From assembly GCA_036877525.1 (NCBI GenBank), contig JAZGTH010000071.1, positions 2,223,501 to 2,287,500 on the forward strand: a stretch of 64,000 bases of DNA, given 5' to 3'. Of this stretch, positions 1 through 12,099 are shown piece after piece (position 1 is the stretch's first letter; every line of letters begins with the position of its first letter). Origin of the DNA: Chromobotia macracanthus (Eukaryota; Chordata; Actinopteri; Cypriniformes; Botiidae). The notes under the pieces are model-generated. The model had not been told where the DNA came from. It saw nothing but the letters and a program-made list of their open reading frames with translations, and searched no databases. The position numbers were made by a program, and so were the translations under genes.

Positions 1-230
1 CTTCGGTTAGGCCTGTCTGCGCACACTAATTAACTCAGGAAATCTGACTTACATTGGCACTGGATCTATTAAATCACAGAAGAAACAGAAGGGGATTCCA
101 GCGCTGGTGTAAACACACAGTATCAGTCTAAATTATGATCAAATCAACTCTTTAAATCAGCCCTTTTTCTAAATACCCAGGATTATTGCAAGCAAACACA
201 TTTTTTCACTTTTCCAGTACAGTAACTTAC

Positions 231-341
231 CGTCTTTTCTGTTGAGTTTGGCTAAATACGGCGACTGGCTGTCAGAGGAAGACGACGAGCTCCGGAACGA
301 TGTGGGTGGAAGAGCCGAGATGAGCGGCCCGTTGCAGTGAT
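231..341 (-). CDS. cntnap: CNTNAP-family (contactin-associated protein) internal exon, probably exon 2
   Basis: On the minus strand this 111-bp exon is preceded by a good acceptor (pyrimidine-rich tract ending in TTGTAG, AG at 343-342) and followed by a strong donor (GTAAGTTACT, 230-221). Only one frame is open. It reads HCNGPLISALPPTSF, then a run of six serines, then SPYLAKLNRKD. This matches the start of the discoidin/F5-8C domain of Caspr proteins: a Cys, the PL-S-LP motif, a serine run, and an A-K/R-L-N-R segment leading into GAGGW. The exon starts with two bases of a split codon and ends with one base of the next, as expected for exon 2 of CNTNAP genes. CNTNAP proteins are single-pass neuronal cell-adhesion molecules of the neurexin superfamily that partner contactins at axons and synapses. 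The segment resembles CNTNAP2, 4 and 5 about equally, so the paralogue is unresolved. Later exons lie left of the window. Exon 1 was not identified. Confidence 0.88.
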
Positions 342-746
342 CTACAACAGGAAATGATGATTAGCCAATCAGATTTGAGAAACATTCACAGTGAACTGTC
401 CTGCTATTGCTATGGTGACATGCAATTGAGATTTAAACATTTAATGTGGCTAATTTATCAATGTAATCCAAGTTTTTGAAATCCATTTTGTTATCCATCA
501 AGTCAACTTTCTAGATGATGACATCTAGGCTGCAGGGACAGGGCAAAAAACATTAACCAATAGGCAGACCAATAGGTTTCAGTAGTGAATATTTTTGAAG
601 CGAATGCCAAAATATGTTATATTAAAGACATGGATTGTGAATACTGTTTTATGTTGATGTTTAATTGTTAACGTCCTCTATCTGGACAGAAGATACTTCA
701 AATGGACTATGAGCTTTCAATGCTGCAGTTAACATATGGGGCAAGA

Positions 747-794
<48 letters not shown>

Positions 795-3700
795 TGTCAA
801 TGGTTCTCTGATTCTTGAGTGTTTGAGGAAGCTAAAACGATTTCTCAGCTAATTAACCTTTAAAAAGCTTCCTGAATGAGCCCGACATCAAACACGATCA
901 CTCACAGCATCACAAATGTATTCCAGACCAGGCAAAAGAGACGGGAAGATAAGAGAGCGAAAGAGCGAGAAACGGTGAGTATGGAGTAAGGTCATGGGAA
1001 GGAGAGAGGCCGGGAGCGAGATCAGGCCCCTTTTCCCTTTTCACTACGGTTTTGAGGGACCTCAGACGTCTTCAAGCAAATACGCCATAAATGAAACGTC
1101 CTTCACAGACTCAAAGATATATTTAGTTCCAGAAAAATCCCTAATGAGAAAACAGGGCAACCTCTGAAGCAGGTTTCCTCCAGACGAATCCTTTCAGAAA
1201 CCCGTCCCCCAATGCATTTTTCAACAGAGTGTCTGTTGCAGCTATCTTTTCCCCTGCAAGTGGGTGATGGCAGCAAATTGAGCGAGTGATGTTTCTGAAA
1301 CTCATAAATATGAATGATGGCAATGACTGACAGGGGATTTCTGTCGCTCTTCGTCTCCTAGCGCTGACGGGCATGTGGAATGAAGGGGAGACCGTTGCCG
1401 TTCGATGTCCACTAGCGGAAAAGTCTAGATTAGATTTTCAGTAAGCGGAGGGGAGGTGAGATATACTCTGAGGCTGTTTAACACCTGACGCTCAGAGGGG
1501 CAAAGCCTGAGATAGATACAGATACAGTGCGATCATAAAGCAGGAGCTGCGTTCTGTGAGAGAGGCAAAAGTCTGACTGATAGCAATACGTGAAATGCAT
1601 TCTGAAGGTGAGGAATACAACTTCTCGGCACTTTAACAGCTAAAGAACGTTCTCATTGGTTTTATTTAATAATCCCTTTTTCCCATTTATTTTCTCCAAT
1701 GACAATAATTGTTGACATACAGTAAAAGTACAGAGCAACTGAACCTAACTATTTAAATGTAAAAATGTAAGAAAACAGGAGACTTAAAAAGTGTCCACTT
1801 TCTCTCAAATCTAACTGGAGAGAGGAGAAATGAATATAAAAAATAAATCTTATTTGTGTTTTTCCACCCTATAAATCTATAAAGACAACAATTCCACAGG
1901 AAGAAACAATCGCCTGTTTTTATTCTTTAAAATTTACATATTCTAAGCCAATCAGCATGCTTTAAATAATTAATGGAAATTAAACACAATAAGCTAATTA
2001 CAGCTTACGTGATTGGCTAATCATGGTAACATTCACCTATATTTAGCTAGTTAATTAGTGAAAAGAGTGCACTCATGTATGCTCGTAATTAATAAACCTG
2101 TTTAACGAATCAAAAACGGCTCACAGTTTATACGCACGACATCAATTTGTGACAAACAGAAAAGCCCTGAGATATATGCACACACAGGGCTGCTTGTTGA
2201 ACTGTAAAAACATTGTTTTTCTTTTATTTGACAAACACTGTGTAATTGTTTCTACAGGGATCAGAAGGATTCTGGTATGAACGCGAAGACGGGCTGGTGG
2301 GGTGGGAGAGATTCAATTTTTATGTTTACCCTGGAAATTCTGATAGTCAGCACATCGGTTTCTACTGACATATGCATGCTGAAATTAATGTTTATGGCTA
2401 GAGAACACCTCAGCAGAAGAGGTATTAGCTTGAGGATAGCTTGTCTAACTCGCTGTTTTGCTAGCTAGACAATCAGACGAGAAACGTTAGCATTATAAGA
2501 AAGATTATGTCATTTGCGTAGAGAATGTTTACAAACATGTTCAGAAGTGCTACCACGTGATGTTGCCGACTCAAATTTGACCATTCGCTGCCCCTTGGAG
2601 TGTTTAAGACCAAAAGCTTTTAAGCAAATGTGGGTTTTGAAAACGCATACGAGGCTATTAGCGGATGCAAGAATCCAAGAAATTGCAGGCAGCGTTTCAG
2701 CGGCAAGCTTTTTTTCCCTCCTCGTGCAGCATTCTTACACTTTATTGGATGTAAAAGCAGCCTGGTGCAAACCCAGCACGACAGTCCATTTTTCCCGAGT
2801 CCAGCTGTGCTTTTAAGACTCCGTCTTTAATGGATTTTCCTGGATGTCCCTGTGCATCCGAGCTGTGACAGAACATCCGATTCCTAATGTAGTTTTCGAA
2901 AAGCTTTTCCCACATTGAAATGGGCCCGGTGCCTAACAAACTTTTCCGACAGAGGCGCAAAAGAAGGCAGGAAGATGAGTGGCTAAAAGTGAAAAGGAAA
3001 ACGCTGAATGTCTGGACACCAACATCCTGTAGAACGTGTGAAACATTCATTTAAATCCTGCTGGAGACTTCACACGCTCTTGAAGTGTCCCAGATCTCTT
3101 TGTGTACGCGGCACACAGAGTTTTCTCTGTGGATTTAAGCTTTTATTTGCCTTTTTAGCAGTATACAAGGTTAGAAGCACAAAGCACCAGCGAATGAAAG
3201 TCTGTATGAATAAAAGAAACTTGATTTTTTGAGTTTTAAATACGTTTGGATCCGTCAAATTAAGCTGAGCATTTCAATATACTTTTTCCTGAATTTGATG
3301 CCAAATTAACATTCAACACACATTCACGTCATTTAAGAGATTAATGTATCATTTCTAAGATTTGCGACAGCAGTTTAATCTCACATGAAGATAAACCTAA
3401 AAAAATCAGACAGCCATGTGGTCTTTCCTTACGTTAGCACTTCACGTTCAGCACGTTCAGTAATTGTCCCACTTACAACGCTCCTCAAAACCTGGTGCCC
3501 TCTTGCACAGCATTCTGGGTAATTAAAATGACTCGGGCCACGGTTTTTGCCCCTCTTCGCGCCTGGCATTTAGCGTTGACCTGATTTCAGCAGCCGTTGC
3601 CCATGGCAGCGATGGCTGATGTAATCCAGGAAAATGAAAGTGAGGCTATTATTTAAAGCTGACAGAGAGACACTTCACTCGCGTTGTGACGCGCCGTGCT

Positions 3701-6532
3701 CAGCTCAGCGGTTAAAATACAAGCAGAAGCAAGACAAAAGACTCAAACAGAACAAAAGCTGAGTACTGATTTACTGAAGTTTCTACTGCAGGATAAATAA
3801 AAGATTACTCACTGAAGCCTTTAAATCCTGTGTGTTATATATAAAAAATACTGTGAACCATTATTTAAAGTTCTGAAGTGTGCATTTAAACAGACTCTTG
3901 AAGAATTCCTCCAGTCCAAACACACACCGTTTTTAAGGGCTGAGCTGAGAAATGCAGTCAGATGTTGACTGATCGTGGGTCAGCTCTAGCACGATTACAT
4001 GCAGGTCGTGGCAAGAGCTTCCACATGTATCGACCCTCTGAAATGTCACCCGTTCAGCGCCATGACACATGAGAAAGATTGAGATTTTCAGTGATTAGAA
4101 ACTTTAATTTCAGTGTGTTCCTCACAAAAACACTCGGAATATATTGCAGGTCATATGGGCTCACGTTTACGATGCTTTTGAGCTTTCTGTTTTGGATTTG
4201 CAGTCTGGATTGCCTGAATCTAGCCTGGAGAACTTTGTTTAACATCTCTGGGGCTCCACAAAGGAAAACAAACAATATGGGTTTCAAACGACACAGTGTA
4301 GATTAGATCCTTCAAGGAATCTGATCTCAGATCTGTATGTTCAACCTCACAAAATCAAAGTCCTAAGCCGTGACTCCACAGCAGTAACCACAGACATCAG
4401 CTGATATCTCCGGTCCCTCATACAGTACACATCCTGCCGTGAGAGAGACAGATACTGTACACAGCTCCTGCTGGATGCACTGTGTGATAAAAACAGCTCT
4501 CACCCTTCAAATCACATCACAGAGTTGCAAAGCACTTAACACACATGTAAGATTCACAGACTATCTGTGGCATGTGTCTCACTGAGAGCTGCTCTGGATG
4601 GAGATGAGACGCCTGCAGCATGAAGGCCTGCAGGACGAGGTACACACTGACGTTTATATATTGTATTAAAGTTAGAGATTTGTTTACATCAGAAACTCTA
4701 ATTATGAGCTTAAGTTAGTCTTAAACACCACTAATAACCAAAGATTATTAATTAATAATTAAGACTGTAATTATAAACATACATTTTTAGCTAGTTAAAA
4801 ACATAGTGAGCAAAAAATGCATATGCTCGCTGTATTATATTGTTACCTATATGTATGTGTATATGTATATGCTACTATATAACATGGTTTTGATATATAT
4901 TTGATGTTTTTAATTACAACATAATTCTTAAGTAGCTTATAATTAATTCTTTAAGCTATTATTGTAATTAGCATTATAAAATTGTCTTTAAAGGCTTTAA
5001 AGTTTTACACAAAGAACTGGATAAACAGCTGATGTGGCCAGAAGTAGAGCAGCACAATATTTCTATTTTCCCTTCGGTTAACACAGCAATGTTGGACCAA
5101 TAACACAACTCTACTCAAAGTTCTCTGATTGGCCATCCACTGAAATATAAAACAACCCACAACCTGCAACACTGGCGAACATCAAAGCCACAGAGACGTG
5201 TTTACTAAACCTCCTCTATGTAGCGCAAACAGCGATCACAGTACGAAACAGACCAACCGTTGTTTCGCGACAAGTGTGGGCTGACAAAGTCTCTGGATTG
5301 TTTGCAAAACGCCATTAGGAGCTTGTTAGCGGCTTGTTGTGCTCGCGGTGATACTTACAAAGTTGCAGAACATATGCTTGTCAAACTAAACGCCCACCAA
5401 CACAAACTGAACTACATCTTATTAGAGGAAGATACTGTACATTAAAAGAACTGCGTTTCTCAAAGCGCTGTTGGAAGATAACATCTGATTAGCTTAGTGT
5501 CGCAAAATACCAATGTCTTCAGATTGATGGATTAGATCTGTCAATCACCTCTCATAGGGCTCTGGAGGGGTGAGAAGTAGGCCTGGTTCTTTTATGCGAG
5601 ATTTCACAGCCGTAACTCAAAAAACAAAAGACAATATATGAAATTCTACTTGTGTGCAACTAGTTTACTAGCTTCTATAGTGTCTCAAACAAAACTCATT
5701 GAATATAAGAGTTTGTTTCCAGGAAGTGATAAGAAAACGTGCAAGCTGATATTCACACCCGACGTCTTAAGGCCCAACCCACAAATAAACTTAAAATCTG
5801 ACTGGCTGATAGGAGTGATGGACAAAGAAAGATGTCAACGATGTAGCAAGTCCAACTTGCCTGGTAAAATTACCCAGAACGCAAACTGCTTCTATGAAAG
5901 ATATGCTTGTTATCTCAACTTAAAGCAACTAATATTAAACAGCAGGAAATGTTAAATTCTCTGTATATACCGTCAGAATACAAACATGCATTACTTTTTA
6001 ATAGATTTACTGCACTTTCATTAGCAGTCTTCTGGTACTGTGTGAAACTGTTCAGGGTCTTGAACATAAACTCAACATTGATTAATTGTCTTTTGATGAT
6101 CAGTTCTAAATTTCCAATGGAATGTGTTGTTTACTGAAATATATTGAGATATTCTGTGTATTTTACGGAGATGGACTACGAGTATTTTATTTTTTTACCT
6201 CTCATTTTCTATCTATTTTTTTCTCATCATCCCACGCATCTTTCAGAATAGATTTTCTGGCATTTGTAAAACGTCTTAAAATACCCAACGGCACTGTCGT
6301 GATAAACACTTTGCCGCAGCAAGGAAAACAGACGGAGGATTGTGAGTAAAGGCTATTTATGAGCAGGTCTGGAGTTTGAAAGCTGTTTGTCTTTAACTTT
6401 TAAGGTCACACGCAAACAATGGCTACGGGATCGGCCGAAATTACAGCTGACACGTGCTGACAAGATACAGGCAATTATTGAGTTAGACAATGATCTACTG
6501 TACAGTGCGAACACAGCGATTTTCATTCCTAC
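342..6532. other. Noncoding interval directly upstream of the CNTNAP exon (intron 1)
   Basis: By gene direction this is intron 1 of the CNTNAP gene. It holds one (GA)n microsatellite at 751-792 and an AT-rich patch at about 4670-4990. The remaining sequence shows no splice-bounded open frame, SINE or inverted-end element that I can recognise. Open frames here are at most about 105 codons and look random. Confidence 0.7.
751..792. repeat. (GA)21 microsatellite
   Basis: Uninterrupted GA dinucleotides over 42 bases. In the CNTNAP pre-mRNA sense this would be a pure polypyrimidine (TC) run. Confidence 0.97.
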
Positions 6533-6919
6533 ACACAGAGAGAGAGAGAGAAAGAGAGAGAGAGAAACATAGAGACACAGAGTGAGGCAGAATTAAAACA
6601 AAAAGAGAGATATATAGAGAGATCGAGAGATATAAAGAGCGAGAAACAGAAAGAACAAAGAGAAGGAGAGAGACAAAGAGACAGACAGAGAGACACGGAA
6701 GAAAAGGGGGAGAGAGAGATAAAAATACAGAAAAAGAGAGACCTATAGGTAGTGAGACAGAGAGCGAATAATGATAGAAAGTGGGGGCAGACTGAGTAAG
6801 AGAGAGAGAAAAAGAGACAGATAAAGAGTAAGAAAGACAATGAAAACAGATGTACAAAGAGAGAGGTACAAAGAGAGACAGAGAGAGAGACATATGGATA
6901 GAGTGAGACACAGAGAAAC

Positions 6920-7001
<82 letters not shown>
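6533..7001. repeat. Compound GA-rich microsatellite, ending in pure (AG)39
   Basis: An imperfect GA/GACA/GAAA-rich region of about 390 bases leads into 78 uninterrupted bases of AG at 6924-7001. The right end is perfect and the left end degraded, which suggests slippage growth at one side. Long Ser-Leu frames on the minus strand and Arg-Glu frames on the plus strand are translations of this repeat. Confidence 0.96.
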
Positions 7002-7002
<1 letters not shown>

Positions 7003-9430
7003 ATCTCTATCATTTCACCTTCATCCACCATGACAGTCTGGCAGAAACAGTGTGTGTGTACAACAACATGCATGTAAAACAACAGCCGTGAACTGTTGAG
7101 GTTCATAGTAGGTTAAATTTACAGCAGCTAGCTAAATTACACAGATGCTAAGATGAACAAAACTACACAAGGTCAAATACAACGCATTTTTATCTGATAA
7201 CATCAAATGTGGTTTCATCGGGCTTGTGCTGCAGGTAATGTGTTTTGCGTCAGTGTTTAATTTTTTTTATTTCTTCATTTACTCTTTTGCACTAAACAAC
7301 TTTGGTAGCGTGTTTGGGTCACCAACGTAACATCTGGTTTCTGAAGCAAAACGAGTGGAGATTGAAAACCGCTGCTCTCCGACCCCTATTCTCCTGATTT
7401 AAGAGCAGAAGATTCCCGGCTGATTTTCGGCAGGCCGGACCTCACCGATCAGGTAATTAAAAGGAGTAATTGACTTACGCTGTCGGCCACGTTCGATCAA
7501 AGCACAGAAGAAAAACTAGGCCACTGACAACAGACTCCCTTTCAAAGAGACTTTGGCTCTCATTAGCTGTAATACACTGAGACGCGTCTGTTTCACAAGT
7601 GTAAATGTCTTCACCAAATCATATTCGTGACTTCGTAAGTTAAGTATACAGAGGCGTGTTTATTTTCGGCACCCGTGTCTAGGCCTCGTTGCAGATAGAT
7701 GAGGCAGACATCTATCTCTCTGCAATCTGTTGTATGTAGAGCTTGTTAATTATAATTTGTGCAACCTAATGGGTTATGAGAACGACTCGGTTAGTGTGGG
7801 TATTAATTTTGGCAAACCGCTTGCGTTTAACCACAGATGGTTTCCCACTCGCAACGTCTTGCAGCCTTCTGTTATATCTCTAATCTATAACCATTATCTA
7901 ATGCTAATATTTATTTAGCGAGAAATGTGCTACTAATTATGAATTACGTGTGAAGATGTTTCTTGTCGAGACCAACATGGATCAAACGGTCATCAAACGA
8001 GCCAATCATGGATGACCTCAAATAAAAAGAGCCATCTGATTGGTCAGCTTACAGTTTATGTCAACTTACTGACCAATCAAAAGACCAAAGAGATCTTTAT
8101 TTGTATATATAATTATACAGTTGTCCCACACATTACACAGATAAGAAAACATCAAACTGGGCCTTTGCCAACCAACTGATATCCTAGCATAATAATCACA
8201 GATGTTGTTCATTAACTACAAAATGTCCAAACATGTTTAATCTTAGTTGTAAAACTTCACATATTATTTTATCATTTAAAACCCAACAAACTTTTGCCAT
8301 CTTTCTTCAAAATATATGCCACTCAGTTTGTTATTTTGCATTTTTCTGTACATTATCTAGCATGCAAATATGCTTTGGGACTATTGTACGTTTATGAAAT
8401 CATTATGAGTCTTTCATTCTAACATTAAGCTAACTCAAAGCACCAATGACTCTAAAATGCCAATCTCTATTTGAGGTTGCTTAGACACTTAATAATACTT
8501 AACTAGACTTAACTAGAGAGTAACACACAACTCTGTTTAACACACAACACCAGAATGCCAATAAACATATACTCATATACCGTTTACAAATCCCGAAATA
8601 AGTTTGGTAAAAAAAAATTGCCCTGCCTGTTTCTATTTATTTGTCTGTTTGCTTGCCTTCTGAAATCAAAGCTTTTCTAACTATCCTTAAAACGTAAAGC
8701 TTGTAAAACAAAGCACCTTTTCCATGTGCGCTTGGTTTTAAAGTTGCTTAATTATTGTATGTTCATAAAGACCTGCAATTGTTACAAGACAGGCTATTGC
8801 AATGATAATTATTCGTAAAGCCATTTAACAGTTCAGCCAAAGTTTTTTCCAAAGTATTGTCCTGATTAAAGTCCTCTTTAAAGTCTTTATAAGTGCCACA
8901 GATGACAGTGTACAGCGCTTGAACAGGTGACGACTCTTTTCAATGTCATTTGCAGTCCTGATCTATACGGGGAAACAGCGCCTCCTAGCGGCTGGACGTG
9001 ATGCCAACCCGAAATCGAGTCTACGAAAAGCTTTCCTTCCGTCGACTGATCAATAAATGAATTATATTGCTGCGTAAGTTATTTAAAACGCTCATCAGTC
9101 GTGAAAACAAAGTACATTTCATCACTCTTTCATTTCTGGCCCGTGTAAAACACAAACCAAAAAGTGCAGCGTTGACTTTCAGTCTAGACTGTAACACGTC
9201 GGGCGTCTGCTGACATTAGATCAGCGCAAACAGCATACGTGTTGTTTTAACCCGACACACAGAGGGCTGAACTCAAGCCAAACAAACGCATGCGAAACTT
9301 GAACCTTTGCGCGTCTTTTTTCCAAAGCCACATCTAGTACCACAAACAAACACCATTAACGAGACAGAAGACGTTTGAAATGTTTTCTTCAAATGTTGCC
9401 ATTACAATTTAAACCCCGAGTTGAAATGAT
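7002..9430. other. AT-rich noncoding interval with CCAAT motifs
   Basis: No gene seen. Three CCAAT-type motifs (either strand) fall within about 90 bases near 8002-8079, two of them as arms of an inverted repeat listed separately. About 8080-8880 is strongly AT-rich. CpG content rises from about 8950 towards the block at 9480. Confidence 0.65.
8037..8079. promoter_or_regulatory. Inverted repeat with a CCAAT box in each arm
   Basis: TGATTGGTCAG at 8037-8047 is the exact reverse complement of CTGACCAATCA at 8069-8079, with a 21-base loop. Each arm holds an ATTGG/CCAAT pentamer as recognised by NF-Y. Regulatory use is inference; it could equally be the remnant of a small inverted-end element. 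Confidence 0.35.
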
Positions 9431-9466
9431 TCATTAATATGCATATAATTGTATGCATATTAATGA
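9431..9466. promoter_or_regulatory. 15-bp inverted repeat carrying two POU-type (GCAT-N2-TAAT) sites
   Basis: TCATTAATATGCATA at 9431-9445 is the exact reverse complement of TATGCATATTAATGA at 9452-9466, with a 6-base spacer. Each arm contains GCATATTAAT, which fits the GCAT(N0-3)TAAT preference known for class III/IV POU factors such as Brn proteins. It lies just before a CpG-rich block. Binding is inferred, not shown. Confidence 0.45.
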
Positions 9467-9479
9467 TACGTATAATTAA

Positions 9480-9970
9480 TACAGTATTTGGATTTGCGCG
9501 TCCACGCACTCACAGTTATTCGCTGCCAGCGTGGCTCGCAACGCGCACAGGAGCGCGAACGCTTGAAGACGCCGGACCTCCATCTTCATCAATAACGCGT
9601 ATCCAAGCTCTCCTATATTCCCAGCCAGCGCGCAATAAGTCCAAAAGACGGTTCGGTTCGGGTCCGGCGGCTCTTCGGCTGTCTAACCCCGAGCTAGTCT
9701 TGCCATTGACGGAAGGTAAGAGTCACTCCCCCCATAGTTACTCTCAAAGACGCGCATCGGACTCTTCCCTAGAGATTCTGCAGATACCAACTTCTTGATC
9801 TTTTTACATTCGCTTTATATTCCGAACATGTTCGGGTCCGACCGAAGTGAAGCAGCCGCGGTCTGAACCTGACGCTCAGTAAGAGACCATTGCGTTCGGG
9901 GCGTTGTGTTACGCGTAAAGCGGTCACCGCGTAAAGAGGTTGCGCGCCGTGAGCCGAATGATACGATCTG
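9480..9970 (+). promoter_or_regulatory. CpG-rich block with a strong plus-strand splice donor; candidate promoter/first exon
   Basis: CpG dinucleotides are far denser here than in neighbouring sequence, notably 9490-9720 and 9800-9960. At 9715/9716 the plus strand reads GACGGAAG|GTAAGAG, an almost ideal donor. Upstream there is an ATG at 9439 with an open frame through the donor, but its product resembles no family I know, so a 5' untranslated first exon is more plausible than coding sequence. It lies antisense to the CNTNAP gene. It could also be a CpG island serving CNTNAP on the minus strand, but no minus-strand signal-peptide exon was found. Confidence 0.4.
9822..9835. promoter_or_regulatory. 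14-bp perfect palindrome containing a p53-type half-site
   Basis: CCGAACATGTTCGG is fully self-complementary. Its core GAACATGTTC fits the RRRCWWGYYY decamer of p53-family half-sites. There is no second half-site next to it, so function is doubtful. Confidence 0.3.
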
Positions 9971-9989
9971 TAGAAAGCAGATCAGTTTT

Positions 9990-10015
9990 GAGAGCAGAGA
10001 GAGAGAGAGAGAGAG

Positions 10016-10058
<43 letters not shown>

Positions 10059-10151
10059 AGAGAGAGAGAGAGAGAGAGACAGAGACAGAGAGTCTGAGAG
10101 AGAGACAGGGAGAGAGAGAGAGACAGAGTGAGAGAGAGAGAGAAAGAGACT

Positions 10152-10223
<72 letters not shown>

Positions 10224-10270
10224 CTGAGTGAGAAAGAGAGAGAGAAAGAGAGAGACAGGGAGAGAGAGAA

Positions 10271-10317
<47 letters not shown>

Positions 10318-10358
10318 AGTGAGAGAGAGAAAGAGAGAGAGAGAAAGAGAGAGACAGG

Positions 10359-10418
<60 letters not shown>
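9990..10418. repeat. About 430-bp compound GA-rich (polypurine) tract with internal higher-order repeats
   Basis: The tract is nearly all purine on the plus strand, broken by short GACT, GACA and GTGA interruptions. Blocks beginning GACTGAGTGAGA at about 10222 and 10314 share the same order of interruptions, so units of about 92 bases have been duplicated on top of dinucleotide slippage. Long Ser-Leu frames on the minus strand are artefacts of it. Confidence 0.95.
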
Positions 10419-10420
<2 letters not shown>

Positions 10421-10758
10421 AGGTGGGCAGGTCCACACGTCTGTATCACATATTTCAGCACCGCAGATCTGGACAGCGCTTCTGACGCGCTCTAGTTAGG
10501 GGGAGTTCGCACACGCTCTTGAAACAGTGTTGAGATCTCTTCTGAAACTCAAGAGGAGACGTCGAATCACAAGGGAGGAACATCTTCTCTCCCGGGAGAT
10601 TAATGTGAAGAGCAGCAGATATGAGCAGCATTAAAGCTGCTGGGAGAAACCACTGCAAATGAACTTAAAAACAGGTGATTCAAAATCACTGCACTGCTTT
10701 GAGAAATGATCTGTGTTCTTTCGACATCAAAAAATAGGAGATAACTAAGGCAATTTTT
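10419..10758. other. Short interval after the GA tract, moderately CpG-containing
   Basis: No gene supported. There is a donor-like AAAACAG|GTGATT on the plus strand near 10673. On the minus strand an open frame at 10455-10658 has a hydrophobic start, but it begins with TTG and has no usable donor, so I do not call it the missing CNTNAP exon 1. Confidence 0.5.
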
Positions 10759-10957
10759 CCAGTATGATCCAAAAAATGGGATCAGTAATCCATCAAGACA
10801 AACTAAAACAAAAAACCTTCCCGCTAAAGTCATGTAATCGTAATGTGTCTAAATTATGATCCAGTATGATCCAAAAATGGGATCAGTAATCCATCAAGAC
10901 AAACTAAAACAAAAAACCTTCCCGCTAAAGTCATGTAATCGTAATGTGTCTAAATTA
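10759..10957. repeat. Tandem duplication of a 102-bp unit
   Basis: Unit 1 starts at 10759 and unit 2 at 10861. Both begin CCAGTATGATCC and end around GTGTCTAAATTA. The copies differ by about one base in an A-run (six versus five A) plus the boundary, so the duplication is very recent. Confidence 0.95.
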
Positions 10958-12099
10958 CTGGAGTTTTTATCCCTGTGCAGGCAAAAAAAACCCTCACGAA
11001 CTATAGAACCACATATGGTGATTTAATGCATGCATTCATTTTAATGCATTTTACAAATTCAAAGATAATCTCTTAGCCGGTCAGAGGGCACAATGGCATG
11101 TGTTTGAGACTGGATTATAGGAATAAAGGATACAAGGATAAGAGCATTAATCCCAAAGGTCATCTGAGCAGAGAAACCAACCATCCTCTATCCAAGAGCA
11201 AAGAACTCAGAACAGACAGCTACTGAAAACATTATACATATTTTTCCCTCCTTATTTAAAAGAGAAAGCTTTGCATTGCTGAAATTAAAACAGCCATCTT
11301 TAAACATATTTCTATATTTTCTTTTCATTAAGTCGCTTACAGATAAAGTTTCATATCGTTTTACTGTAAAATGAGAAAATATGGACGTTGTCATATAGTA
11401 ACTGTGTGCCACAATGAAGCTGCAGTATATTTTTATAGACATCTGCATGTTACTGCTGTAAATTGTTTATTTGTTTATAGTGTAATTGCATTTATACATA
11501 AAACACATTTATGATTTACTCTACTATCTGGATAAGACAGGCTCACAAGTTTAAGAATGTCAAGTGTTTTCAAATGTATAAATATATCAATCTGCATAAA
11601 AAAACATGAATTTAATTAAAGACAAAATTGATGAGATTGTGGTACACAGTTTTTCCTTGACACGTAATTCCAAAGGGAATCTGCGTTTTAACATGCACAC
11701 TTCCAGAATTCTCAAGCGTTCACGAGCTCTTCATTGAAAATGCGTCCTGATCTTCTCTCGCTGGAGATCCATTTCCTGTCTCATGGTTTTTAAGTTCCAG
11801 CATGCTGTGCTGTGATCATGCTGTTAGACTCACAGATTAGAGGGTTTTCATTTACTCTGCCCTGCTCTCTCGTCCCCGCCGGCCCCTGACGTCCTCCGTC
11901 AGCGGTCAGGGTTCTCGCCTCCCGCCCGTGCTCTGCTGTGTTTGCATTTCATCTGGTTAACCTCAATTTAATAGGTCGGGTTATGACAGACTGGTTTGGT
12001 GTCATCCAGTTGCATGAGGTTGACAGAGGAGTTGGAGAAGATCCTTTAAATAAATTAGTAGATTGTAGCTTGGCAAGCCACAGTTTCAAGATAGCGAAA
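10958..12099. other. Noncoding interval, nothing recognised
   Basis: AT-rich sequence with a GC-richer stretch at about 11870-11930. I see no exon, SINE or inverted-end element. Confidence 0.6.

Noticed and set aside
6495..7106. 203-codon Ser-Leu-rich minus-strand frame
   Set aside because: It is a direct translation of the GA/TC microsatellite; composition alone explains its length.
9815..10461. Two long Ser-Leu-rich minus-strand frames
   Set aside because: Both arise from the GA-rich tract at 9990-10418.
10455..10658. Minus-strand frame with a signal-peptide-like start, considered as CNTNAP exon 1
   Set aside because: It starts with TTG, the internal ATG has a poor context, a stop lies just upstream in frame, and the only phase-matching donor (T|GTGATT) is weak.
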